Assembly (NCBI RefSeq): GCF_000359125.1
Contig: NZ_CAAF010000047.1
Location: 1 to 64,000, forward strand
Direction: 5' to 3'
DNA from: Mesorhizobium sp. STM 4661
GTDB taxonomy: Bacteria; Pseudomonadota; Alphaproteobacteria; Rhizobiales; Rhizobiaceae
DNA length: 64,000 nucleotides
The notes under the pieces were generated by a model. That model ran no database searches. It was given only the letters and a program-made list of their open reading frames with translations, and was not told where the DNA came from. Below are positions 54,635-61,397 of this stretch, piece by piece; positions within the stretch are counted from its first letter, which is position 1, and each line of letters opens with the position of its first letter. The position numbers and the translations under genes were made by a program.

Positions 54635-55287
54635 TGGCGATGCTTCGATACAACGCCGGCAAGCCGCCACTCACTCTGGTTCCGACTGCATTAATCATGA
54701 CGGTCGCGGCAGGGTGGGAAGGCGACTTCTTCAGAACCCCAACACTGATGATTGAGGACGTGGCTCGCGTCCTCGACTTCGGCCAGAAGAAGTATTCAGC
54801 CCACAACTGGCGGAAGGGTGGATCATGGTGCGCCGTCCTGGACTGTGCGATGCGGCACATGAACAAGATCGCCCGTGGTGAGACCCACGACGACGAGAGC
54901 GGCCTGCATCACTACGCCCACGTCGGCTGCAACATCGCTTTCCTGTTGGAGTTCATCGAGCAGAAGGTCGGGGACAACGACCGACACAGGCTGGCGATCC
55001 GCAAGCCTCGTCCAGGGTTTGGCGATGAACCGTTCAACAACCTCTACAGCGAGCTGTTGGCTTGGAAAGACGGTGACGACTTCGCTCTAGACAGCGCCGC
55101 CATCATCCTCGCCCGGCACTACGAGGAACTGAACCCCGGGATCGTGCCTGGGACATCCCCTCACGCCCATGTCCAGTTCCCACTACCAGTGCTGAGTATG
55201 GTCAGCGAACACGTTCTCAGAAAGTCGACCGTCGAAGCGATTACGAAAAGCATGCCGATTATCGGTGACAGGAACACAACCCTATGA
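54634..55287 (+). CDS. dATP/dGTP diphosphohydrolase-like protein (DUF5664)
   Basis: 217 aa. The N-terminal MazG-like domain has RYNAGKPPLTLVP, ARVLDFGQKKYSAHNWRKGG, CAMRHMNKIARGE and DDESGLHHYAHVGCNIAFLLE, the pattern of the phage dATP/dGTP diphosphohydrolase family. Residues about 125-217 are extra and unrecognised. In aminoadenine phages the family member MazZ feeds PurZ; no PurZ is seen here. Confidence 0.82.
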   Translation: MAMLRYNAGKPPLTLVPTALIMTVAAGWEGDFFRTPTLMIEDVARVLDFGQKKYSAHNWRKGGSWCAVLDCAMRHMNKIARGETHDDESGLHHYAHVGCNIAFLLEFIEQKVGDNDRHRLAIRKPRPGFGDEPFNNLYSELLAWKDGDDFALDSAAIILARHYEELNPGIVPGTSPHAHVQFPLPVLSMVSEHVLRKSTVEAITKSMPIIGDRNTTL

Positions 55288-55811
55288 CCATGAAGCAATA
55301 CCTCATCTCGTCCGCTCGCACCGCAGCCGGCTCGGTCTTCACCGGTTTGGCGCCATGGTCAGTCCTTGTGGCCGTTGTTCAGGCTCGCATCGATGCTTCC
55401 CATATGATCGACGGTGCCAAGAAGGCTCTGTTCTACGGTAAGCGCAAGCCCATCTTTCATGACCTGGTGACAGACATCATGAAGGAAGACGGTGCGATCC
55501 TCGAATATCCCGAAGGGATCGAGCCCGACCTTATCCACGCCGCCCTTGGAGTGGACAGCGAGTCTACCGAGCTGCTGGAGGTGCTTCAGACCTACCTGGA
55601 GACCGGCGTTATCGACCGTGAGAAGTTCATGGACGAGGCCGGAGACCTCCAGTGGTACCTGGCTATGCTCTATCGCAAAATCGGAACCACGTTCGAGGAG
55701 GTTGGCGAAAGGAACATCGCCAAGCTGATGGTTCGATATCCCAACAAGTTCGACGCTGAGCTTGCGACCACTCATCGGGACGATGCCAAGGAAAGGGTCG
55801 TGTTCCAATAG
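55284..55811 (+). CDS. MazG-type nucleotide pyrophosphohydrolase
   Basis: 175 aa. GVDSESTELLEVLQTYLETG, DREKFMDEAGDLQWYLAMLYR and NIAKLMVRYPNKF are the helices of MazG-like enzymes, with ExxE and ExxD metal ligands. The third of three consecutive nucleotide-hydrolysing genes. Its stop lies in copy C of the two-part motif, and a terminator follows. Confidence 0.82.
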   Translation: MTMKQYLISSARTAAGSVFTGLAPWSVLVAVVQARIDASHMIDGAKKALFYGKRKPIFHDLVTDIMKEDGAILEYPEGIEPDLIHAALGVDSESTELLEVLQTYLETGVIDREKFMDEAGDLQWYLAMLYRKIGTTFEEVGERNIAKLMVRYPNKFDAELATTHRDDAKERVVFQ

Positions 55812-55851
55812 ACCAAGACCCACGAACCATTCTCTCGATGTCGAAACTACC
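55807..55851 (+). promoter_or_regulatory. Post-stop two-part motif, copy C
   Basis: AATAGACCAAG, 23 nt, then TCGAAACTACC. It overlaps the stop codon of the MazG gene. The gap is 11 nt longer than in copies A and B, about one helical turn. Confidence 0.5.
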
Positions 55852-55853
55852 TA

Positions 55854-55883
55854 CCTCTAGTGGCCAGCCACTAGAGGTTTTTT
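55854..55883 (+). terminator. Strong Rho-independent terminator
   Basis: The 10-bp stem CCTCTAGTGG/CCACTAGAGG has a 4-nt loop and is followed by T6. The next ATG (55884) begins right after the T run, so any transcript reaching it from upstream must read through. Confidence 0.92.
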
Positions 55884-56093
55884 ATGCAAACTGATCTGTC
55901 GTCAGAACGTTTTCCTATTGCCGGTTACGAGGGGCTCTATGCCATCAGCCGCACCGGTCAAGTTTGGAGCTTTATCTCCAATAAATTTCTAAAATCCGGC
56001 CTTGTAGGGAAAGGTTACTCAGGAGAGTGGAAGTCATACAACGGTTGGACGCTGCCCGTCGCCGGCCTCTACGGGAAAGGAGCACAGGCATGA
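55884..56093 (+). pseudogene. Truncated NUMOD4 homing-endonuclease remnant
   Basis: 69 codons. FPIAGYEGLYAISRTGQVWSF is a clear NUMOD4 start, as at 48511 and 58294. The HNH core and C-terminal domain are gone; the last 25 codons are unrelated (SYNGWTLPVAGLYGKGAQ). The remnant ends by ATGA overlap with the ribonucleotide reductase and supplies its AAAGGAG ribosome site. Confidence 0.75.
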
Positions 56094-58294
56094 CCATTGC
56101 AAGAAACTACGAAGCCGGTATGGGCCAGGCGGTTGCTGACCGCACCATCAATAGGCCGGGTGAGCAGTGGTCCGATGTCTCTCACCGTGTTGCCCTTGGC
56201 AACTCTCTCCTTGACCAGAAGGTCAATGACTATCCGGCTCTCTCCCACCACCTTCTACAAGCTTCCACACTCATGTCAGGTCGCCACCTCCAACACGGCG
56301 ACGTAGACCAGCCAGGGCGTCCGATGGAGGTCTTCTCCAACTGCTCGACGGCCATGCTTCGCTTTCTAAACTTCAAGCTCCTGCTGTCGGGCTCCGGGGT
56401 CGGCAGCGCATACGATGACGCCCTGATGGTCGTCGACTGGACCAAGCAGCCGAACGTCGTTCCTGTCATCGATCCGAGCCATCCCGACGTGGCCAGCGGG
56501 CGCGTGAAGGGCTTCCTCAGCCTTCGCGATGCCATGCACCTGTATGAGGGTCGCGAGATCGTCGTGTTCCATGTGCCTGACAGCCGTGAGGGCTGGGCCA
56601 AGGGCATCGAGCAGATCGAGAAGATGGCCTACCAGGGCCTGACCGATCACATCCTCATCCTCGACTTCACCGCTGTGCGGTGCTTCGGCTCGCCCATCAA
56701 AGGCATGCAGAACCGGCCAGCCTCAGGGCCTGGCCCGTTGATGGATGCCATTGTCAACGTGGCGCGGCTCAGGGGCGCTACCATGGCGCCGTGGAAGGCC
56801 GCGATGTACGCGGACCACTTCCAGGCCGAGTGCGTCCTGGTGGGCGGCGCTCGCCGTGCAGCTCGTATCGCCACCAAGTTCTGGCGTGACAAGACGATCT
56901 TCGACTTCATCGATTTGAAGCGACCGCTGGAATTCCGCGGCAAGACCCGTGAGGAAGTGGAAGAGCTGCGGGCCACTGGGTTCTATCAGTCGCACCTCTG
57001 GTCCTCGAACAATTCCGTGGCCGTCGACCAGGAATTCTGGGACGCGCTCAACTGCCACCCGTGGATGAAGCAGGCCGACCGCATCCAAGCTCGCAAGGTC
57101 TGGAATGCCATCATGGATGCCCAGCATGGTGATGGCACCGGCGAGCCAGCGCTGCTGAACGTCCACAAGCTCACCATGAACGACACGGACATCGAGCAGT
57201 ACCGCGAGCAAGCGTTCGCCGGCTCGAAGCTCTACACGCCTGACGCCGTTACCCTGGAACTGATGAAGGAGCTGACCGAGCGGGTGCTCGCCCACAGCTA
57301 CCACTACATCGTCAACCCGTGCGGCGAGATCGTCCTGTTCATGCTGGGGGCCTTCTGCGTGATCGCCGACGTGGTTCCGTTCCATGCCATTGATGACGAC
57401 GACGCCGAGGACTGCTTCCGGGTCGTGACCCGTGCTCTGATGCGGGTCAACACCATGGACTCGATCTACAATCTGGAGGTGGCCCGCACCAATCGAATTG
57501 GTGTCGGCCTGACCGGTCTGCATGAGTGGATGTGGACCCGGTTCGGGTTGGGCTTCCGCGAAGCCGTGGCCTTGCCAATGACAGCCAAGGCGGCTGAGTT
57601 CTGGAACATGCTGAAGCGCTTCGGCGATGCTGTCGATGATGAAGCCAAGAGCTATGCGAAACTGTTGGGTGTTGTCGTCCCTCACACCAACAAGACCGCG
57701 AAGCCAGCCGGCACCACCAGCAAGTTGTTCGGTCTCACCGAGGGCGTCCATCTGCCACCGATGCGGAAGTATCTCCGCTGGGTCCAGTTCCGCAACGACG
57801 ACCCTTTGGTGGCCGAGTACGCCGCCAAGGGCTATCCGATCCGGCAGCTGGAAACGTACGCCGGCACGACGATCGTTGGCTTTCCGACAGCGCCGGTCAT
57901 CACGACGCTCGGCATGGGCGACAAACTGGTCACCGCTTCGGAGGCAACGCCGGCCGAGCAGTTCCGCTGGCTCCGTCTGTTGGAGCGTTACTGGCTGGGC
58001 GAGACCCGTGGCAACCAGATCAGCTACACTCTGAAGTACGATCCGACCGTGGTGTCCTTCTCGCAATTCGAGAAGGTGATGCGGGAGAACGTTCCGACCG
58101 TCAGGGCCGTGTCGGTGCTGCCGCAAATCAACTCGCTGAGCTACGAGTACACGCCAGAGGAGGAGATCTCGGAGGAGAGGTTCGCGGAGATCGTCGCTGG
58201 CATCGTGGCGATGTCCGAAGACGTGGATCGGGTCCACGTTGACTGCGAAGGCGGTAGCTGTCCAATCGACTTCTCCAAGGCCGGGGTGGTGTGA
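56090..58294 (+). CDS. nrdJ: Adenosylcobalamin-dependent (class II) ribonucleotide reductase
   Basis: 734 aa, monomeric class II type that reduces ribonucleoside triphosphates or diphosphates using B12. VFSNCSTAML holds one redox Cys and NPCGEIVLF the thiyl-radical Cys. AGTTSKLFGLTEGVH and the C-terminal CEGGSCPIDF (shuttle cysteines) are also typical. No class I small subunit or class III activase is present. The start at 56090 follows AAAGGAG. The host bluB gene (7657-8292) makes the lower ligand of B12. Confidence 0.92.
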   Translation: MTIARNYEAGMGQAVADRTINRPGEQWSDVSHRVALGNSLLDQKVNDYPALSHHLLQASTLMSGRHLQHGDVDQPGRPMEVFSNCSTAMLRFLNFKLLLSGSGVGSAYDDALMVVDWTKQPNVVPVIDPSHPDVASGRVKGFLSLRDAMHLYEGREIVVFHVPDSREGWAKGIEQIEKMAYQGLTDHILILDFTAVRCFGSPIKGMQNRPASGPGPLMDAIVNVARLRGATMAPWKAAMYADHFQAECVLVGGARRAARIATKFWRDKTIFDFIDLKRPLEFRGKTREEVEELRATGFYQSHLWSSNNSVAVDQEFWDALNCHPWMKQADRIQARKVWNAIMDAQHGDGTGEPALLNVHKLTMNDTDIEQYREQAFAGSKLYTPDAVTLELMKELTERVLAHSYHYIVNPCGEIVLFMLGAFCVIADVVPFHAIDDDDAEDCFRVVTRALMRVNTMDSIYNLEVARTNRIGVGLTGLHEWMWTRFGLGFREAVALPMTAKAAEFWNMLKRFGDAVDDEAKSYAKLLGVVVPHTNKTAKPAGTTSKLFGLTEGVHLPPMRKYLRWVQFRNDDPLVAEYAAKGYPIRQLETYAGTTIVGFPTAPVITTLGMGDKLVTASEATPAEQFRWLRLLERYWLGETRGNQISYTLKYDPTVVSFSQFEKVMRENVPTVRAVSVLPQINSLSYEYTPEEEISEERFAEIVAGIVAMSEDVDRVHVDCEGGSCPIDFSKAGVV

Positions 58295-58818
58295 TGACCG
58301 AACGCTGGCTACCAGTGGTTGGTTTCGAAGGACGATACGAGGTCTCCGACCTCGGTCGCGTTCGATCTCTGGCGTTCCGCTCTAACGGCGGTGTTGGTCT
58401 GATGAAGTCGACGCCAAACTATTCTGGCTACCATGTGGTCACTCTCGGTAGGGACAGAAAGCAGAGGAGAGTTCACGTCATGGTGCTTGAAGCCTTTGTC
58501 GGGCCTCGCCCTACAGGTATGCAGGGATGTCATGATAAAAGCGACAAGGACAACAACCGGCTCGACAGCTTGAGATGGGACACACCGAGGGGGAATATTG
58601 CAGACCGGAGGTCCTACTCTGAAGGATCACACCCGAACTCTAAGCTATCACAAAGTGATTTTGATGATATCAGATTCAATTTGGCAATGGGTCGTGATCT
58701 GAACACCATCGCGGAGCGGTTTGGAGTTACGCGAAATAGAATTTCTCAAATTAGGAAAACAGTCTCTCCCGTAGAGGCACCCTACAGAGGTTTCGTGGGA
58801 GAGGTTGGACTGAGATGA
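58294..58818 (+). CDS. HNH homing endonuclease with NUMOD4
   Basis: 174 aa. VVGFEGRYEVSDLGRVRSLAF (NUMOD4). The HNH-type core is GCHDKSDKDNNRLDSLRWDTPRGN, with a first motif RVHVMVLEAFVGPRP. The C-terminal helix-turn-helix reads LNTIAERFGVTRNRISQI. It sits after the reductase stop with an overlap and is last gene of the rightward arm. Confidence 0.88.
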   Translation: MTERWLPVVGFEGRYEVSDLGRVRSLAFRSNGGVGLMKSTPNYSGYHVVTLGRDRKQRRVHVMVLEAFVGPRPTGMQGCHDKSDKDNNRLDSLRWDTPRGNIADRRSYSEGSHPNSKLSQSDFDDIRFNLAMGRDLNTIAERFGVTRNRISQIRKTVSPVEAPYRGFVGEVGLR

Positions 58819-58851
58819 CCTAGGAAAAGGAAACGATTCCAGGACGTTAAG

Positions 58852-58879
58852 AGGGGCGCTACTGCGCCCCTTTCTTTTT
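58852..58879 (+). terminator. Terminator between the convergent phage arms
   Basis: AGGGGCGC-TACT-GCGCCCCT followed by TTCTTTTTG. The stop codon of the leftward Rz1-like gene overlaps the left stem. Confidence 0.9.
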
Positions 58880-59158
58880 GTCCTTCAATTTCAGCAGTCT
58901 TGGGTCATGTGAGGCGTCGATTATGGCGATCAGACGCTTTCCGCAGGCGGATTTGACTTTGTCGCTGCGAAGGAACTCCGCGAGCTTGTCAAAGAGCATC
59001 AGCTGGTTGATCGGGCCAGCTGGAAAAGGTCCGACCACCTCGTCGAAGCACTTGCGGATATCTGGCGGAACGTTCGGCAGCTCAATTTTGCCAGAGTCGT
59101 CGCACCCGGTCAGCGTCAGGGCCGTCAAAACAAACAGTATCTTTGTGAACGAGCGCAT
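58859..59158 (-). CDS. Rz1-like outer-membrane spanin lipoprotein
   Basis: 99 aa. Signal and lipobox MRSFTKILFVLTALTLTGC. The mature part has NVPPDIRKCFDEVVGPFP with paired cysteines and a basic tail. It is longer than lambda Rz1 and less Pro-rich, but its first 77 nt overlap the Rz-like gene in another frame, the classic spanin arrangement. Last gene of the late operon. Confidence 0.78.
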   Translation of the reverse strand: MRSFTKILFVLTALTLTGCDDSGKIELPNVPPDIRKCFDEVVGPFPAGPINQLMLFDKLAEFLRSDKVKSACGKRLIAIIDASHDPRLLKLKDKKKGAQ

Positions 59159-59393
59159 CACGGTCTTCCTTGGTCTTCTTGTCAAAAATGACGATCACTT
59201 CGGCATCCGCCACAGCTTGGCTGGAGTCGGCTTCAAGGATCGCGATGTTTGTTTGCAGGCCAATCACTTGCTGTTTGAGAGCGGCGACCTGAGCCGCCTT
59301 CTCGAACTTGACCCAGCCATAGCCGACGCCGGCGAGGAAGAGGCCCACGCAGACAGCAACCTTGAGGAGAATGAGAGACAGCCAGGCGGGCAT
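59082..59393 (-). CDS. Rz-like inner-membrane spanin
   Basis: 103 aa. An N-terminal membrane anchor (LSLILLKVAVCVGLFLAGVGYGW) is followed by a periplasmic coiled coil (FEKAAQVAALKQQVIGLQTN and onward). It links to Rz1 to fuse the two membranes at lysis. I prefer the ATG at 59393, which overlaps the stop of the 32-aa gene (TGATG); an ATG at 59408 is possible. Confidence 0.78.
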   Translation of the reverse strand: MPAWLSLILLKVAVCVGLFLAGVGYGWVKFEKAAQVAALKQQVIGLQTNIAILEADSSQAVADAEVIVIFDKKTKEDRDALVHKDTVCFDGPDADRVRRLWQN

Positions 59394-59491
59394 CAGAGGA
59401 CGCACCATGTTAGGAGGGCAAGGAGGAGCACCAGGGTCACGACGATTTCGGTGCCATACTCTTCAAGGAGAGCTTGAGCGATCTCTTTCAT
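59393..59491 (-). CDS. 32-residue membrane peptide of the lysis cassette
   Basis: MKEIAQALLEEYGTE leads into one hydrophobic helix, IVVTLVLLLALLTWCVL. Its ATG overlaps the endolysin stop and its stop overlaps the Rz start, both as TGATG, strong evidence that it is translated. It could be a small holin, antiholin or pinholin-like peptide. Confidence 0.65.
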   Translation of the reverse strand: MKEIAQALLEEYGTEIVVTLVLLLALLTWCVL

Positions 59492-60057
59492 CACAGACCA
59501 CTCACGCACAGCTCGGCTTCGCCGATGCGCTGCTTGTCACCCATCCCACGACGGTTGACCAATCCCTGCACCACCTGACCGCCGGCCTTGTTGAAGGCCG
59601 TCTGGGCAACGCAGGCAGTGTTGTACTGACCAGCGGTGGCGAACCTTGCCGCGCTCGACTTGCATTGGGCGCCGACGCCAAAGTTGTAAGCACCAGAGAT
59701 CAGGGATGCCTGGAGGCTGGTCGGCAGCTTGTCGAAGTTCTTGATGCACCGCGTGAGCGGCTTGTAGTAGTCGTTGACCACGCGGGCCATCAGCATGTCG
59801 TTACACTGAGCCTTGGTCTTGGTCATGCCGGCCTTGATGCCCTTGGTCTCGCCATAACAGATGTCCCAAATCTTGGCGTACTTGTCCCAATGCGACTTCA
59901 GGACCAGGCCCTCCCACGGGATGATGAGCGCGTTGACAGCCAGCTGCACCGACGCCGGCACACTGTTGGCATAGAGGACGCCACCAATCGAGGTGGAAAT
60001 CGCGAGGACGGCGGCGATGGCGCTCTTGGCGCGGCCGGATGATTTGATTTTAGCCAC
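59491..60057 (-). CDS. GH24 endolysin (lysozyme) with N-terminal membrane anchor
   Basis: 188 aa. A basic start and hydrophobic segment (AIAAVLAISTSIGGVLYA) suggest a signal-anchor-release type of export. The muramidase domain begins LIIPWEGLVLKSHWDKYAKIWDICYGETKG with the catalytic Glu. LQASLISGAYNFGVGAQC and GLVNRRGMGDKQRIGEAELC are typical of the family's C-terminal half. Eight nt of overlap with the holin-like gene. Confidence 0.88.
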   Translation of the reverse strand: MAKIKSSGRAKSAIAAVLAISTSIGGVLYANSVPASVQLAVNALIIPWEGLVLKSHWDKYAKIWDICYGETKGIKAGMTKTKAQCNDMLMARVVNDYYKPLTRCIKNFDKLPTSLQASLISGAYNFGVGAQCKSSAARFATAGQYNTACVAQTAFNKAGGQVVQGLVNRRGMGDKQRIGEAELCVSGL

Positions 60058-60292
60058 TGAGGCCTCCTGGGAGGTTCTTTTGAACGGTGATACGCGCCCA
60101 AAGGGCAGCGATGGTGACGAAGCCTGACAGGGCGCCGAAGACGCCCCGAGGGACAGGCAGTAGGTCTTCGAAGAATGGTAGAGCCACCTCCAGACCAGAC
60201 AGGAAGATAGCGACGATCATCAGCCTAACGCTCCAGGCTCTCTGAAGGATTTTCAGCCAGTCAGAGCGGAGACGAGTTAGGCGAGCAAACAT
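60050..60292 (-). CDS. Holin-like membrane protein
   Basis: 80 aa. RAWSVRLMIVAIFLSGLEVALPFFEDLLP and FGALSGFVTIAALWARITVQ form two to three membrane segments with the WSVRL start seen in a common group of phage holin-like proteins. Immediately upstream of, and overlapping, the endolysin gene. Confidence 0.75.
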   Translation of the reverse strand: MFARLTRLRSDWLKILQRAWSVRLMIVAIFLSGLEVALPFFEDLLPVPRGVFGALSGFVTIAALWARITVQKNLPGGLSG

Positions 60293-60294
60293 AA

Positions 60295-60672
60295 TTACAT
60301 TCGGCTGATAAGATTTGCGATTACGATGGGAACGATGATCGTGATGATAGTCGAGACCACGCCAAGAACGGCCATGATCCTGGTGACGTTGGTTGACAGA
60401 ACCTCGTGCTTGTCATCGGCCTCCTCCTGCTTATTGACCAGCTTGTCGACAGACTTGGTGAAGAGGGCACTCATGGTTTCGAGTTGCCGGTTGGTTTCCT
60501 CACGCTGCTCACGAAACGAAACAGCCAGGGTGCTGTTGCGCTCCTCGACCAGAACGAGACGCTCCATATACGAGGCCACCCGACCTACTTGGTCAGACAT
60601 CGTGATAATGGAACGCTCCATCGCTTCAAACCTTGCGGGGGAGATCGTCTCGTTGAGGGAGGATTGCTGCAT
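60295..60672 (-). CDS. Coiled-coil membrane-tail protein of the late operon
   Basis: 125 aa, not recognised. A long coiled coil (about 15-95) ends in a single C-terminal membrane helix (IMAVLGVVSTIITIIVPIVIANL). The layout resembles hemolysin-XhlA-like accessory proteins found beside holins. It starts 58 nt from the next upstream gene. Confidence 0.65.
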   Translation of the reverse strand: MQQSSLNETISPARFEAMERSIITMSDQVGRVASYMERLVLVEERNSTLAVSFREQREETNRQLETMSALFTKSVDKLVNKQEEADDKHEVLSTNVTRIMAVLGVVSTIITIIVPIVIANLISRM

Positions 60673-60729
60673 GAGGAACCACCTGTTGGTCTCCTCAATA
60701 TAAGACGTAGGGGAAGAGAGTTGTCGCCG

Positions 60730-60927
60730 CTACCGGTTCAGAACGATTCGAAGGGGATCAGTCTCACCAAGCGTCAGACTGTATTTTTCTCGGATCATTT
60801 CGACGAGAAATTCACTTCCGGACTTACCGGAGAGCTGAGCCAGAGCGGCGAGCTTCTGGCGGTCCAGCTCGGTGCCATAGGCAATGATGCCTTTGTGCCT
60901 GGTCAATTGGTTGCGCCTACAGACCAA
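60730..60927 (-). CDS. Small phage protein
   Basis: 65 aa, not recognised. The helical segment DRQKLAALAQLSGKSGSEFLVEMIREKY resembles a ribbon-helix-helix fold. The start overlaps the end of the upstream gene by 25 nt. Confidence 0.5.
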   Translation of the reverse strand: MVCRRNQLTRHKGIIAYGTELDRQKLAALAQLSGKSGSEFLVEMIREKYSLTLGETDPLRIVLNR

Positions 60928-61367
60928 TCTGCCGACGTAGCCGAGAGCTTGAAGTAATAGGTGAGCTGTCCACCCTCTACGGTGGGGAGCACCGCGTAGA
61001 TGAAGTCCTTGGCTGCGCTGTTGAAAGCAGCTCTTCCCGCTAAAGTGCCGAAGGCGTCAGGACGAAAGAGCGTCTTGGCATAGAGGCCGGCCGACAGCTC
61101 GGCGAGCAGCTGGTGCGAGAACAGAACGTTCGCAGCCTGGGCTGTCATCAGGAGAATGTAATAGGGAACGTCGGTGAGCGTGGTGCCTGACCAAGGGGTT
61201 ACCAGTTCAGCCGAGGTATCGCTTGTGACCGAAGCCAGGGCTACCGGAAATTCACCGTCGATAAACAGGATGCCGCCGGAAATTCTCGCGACTTCCCACA
61301 AGGTGCCTTCACCAGAAACAGTCGCATCGCCGTTGATAGTTGAGATCGTGCCAGTCGGGTAAAACAT
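60903..61367 (-). CDS. Phage tail-associated protein
   Basis: 154 aa. The N-terminal STINGDATVSGEGTLWEVARIS is the short beta motif common at the start of tail-fibre-associated proteins (GT.S...G...VTG.GT.W). The rest is helical (NVLFSHQLLAELSAGLYAKTLF). Located in the structural gene block. Confidence 0.6.
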   Translation of the reverse strand: MFYPTGTISTINGDATVSGEGTLWEVARISGGILFIDGEFPVALASVTSDTSAELVTPWSGTTLTDVPYYILLMTAQAANVLFSHQLLAELSAGLYAKTLFRPDAFGTLAGRAAFNSAAKDFIYAVLPTVEGGQLTYYFKLSATSADWSVGATN

Positions 61368-61397
61368 GGGAGTTATATGGTGTTCCTGGCTTGCTGG

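Noticed and set aside
54113..55811. Claim of a proven aminoadenine (Z) genome
   Set aside because: PurZ, the defining enzyme, is not in the window, and the HD and MazG families also occur in phages with normal DNA.
56723..58237. 504-aa - strand frame
   Set aside because: Antisense shadow of the ribonucleotide reductase.
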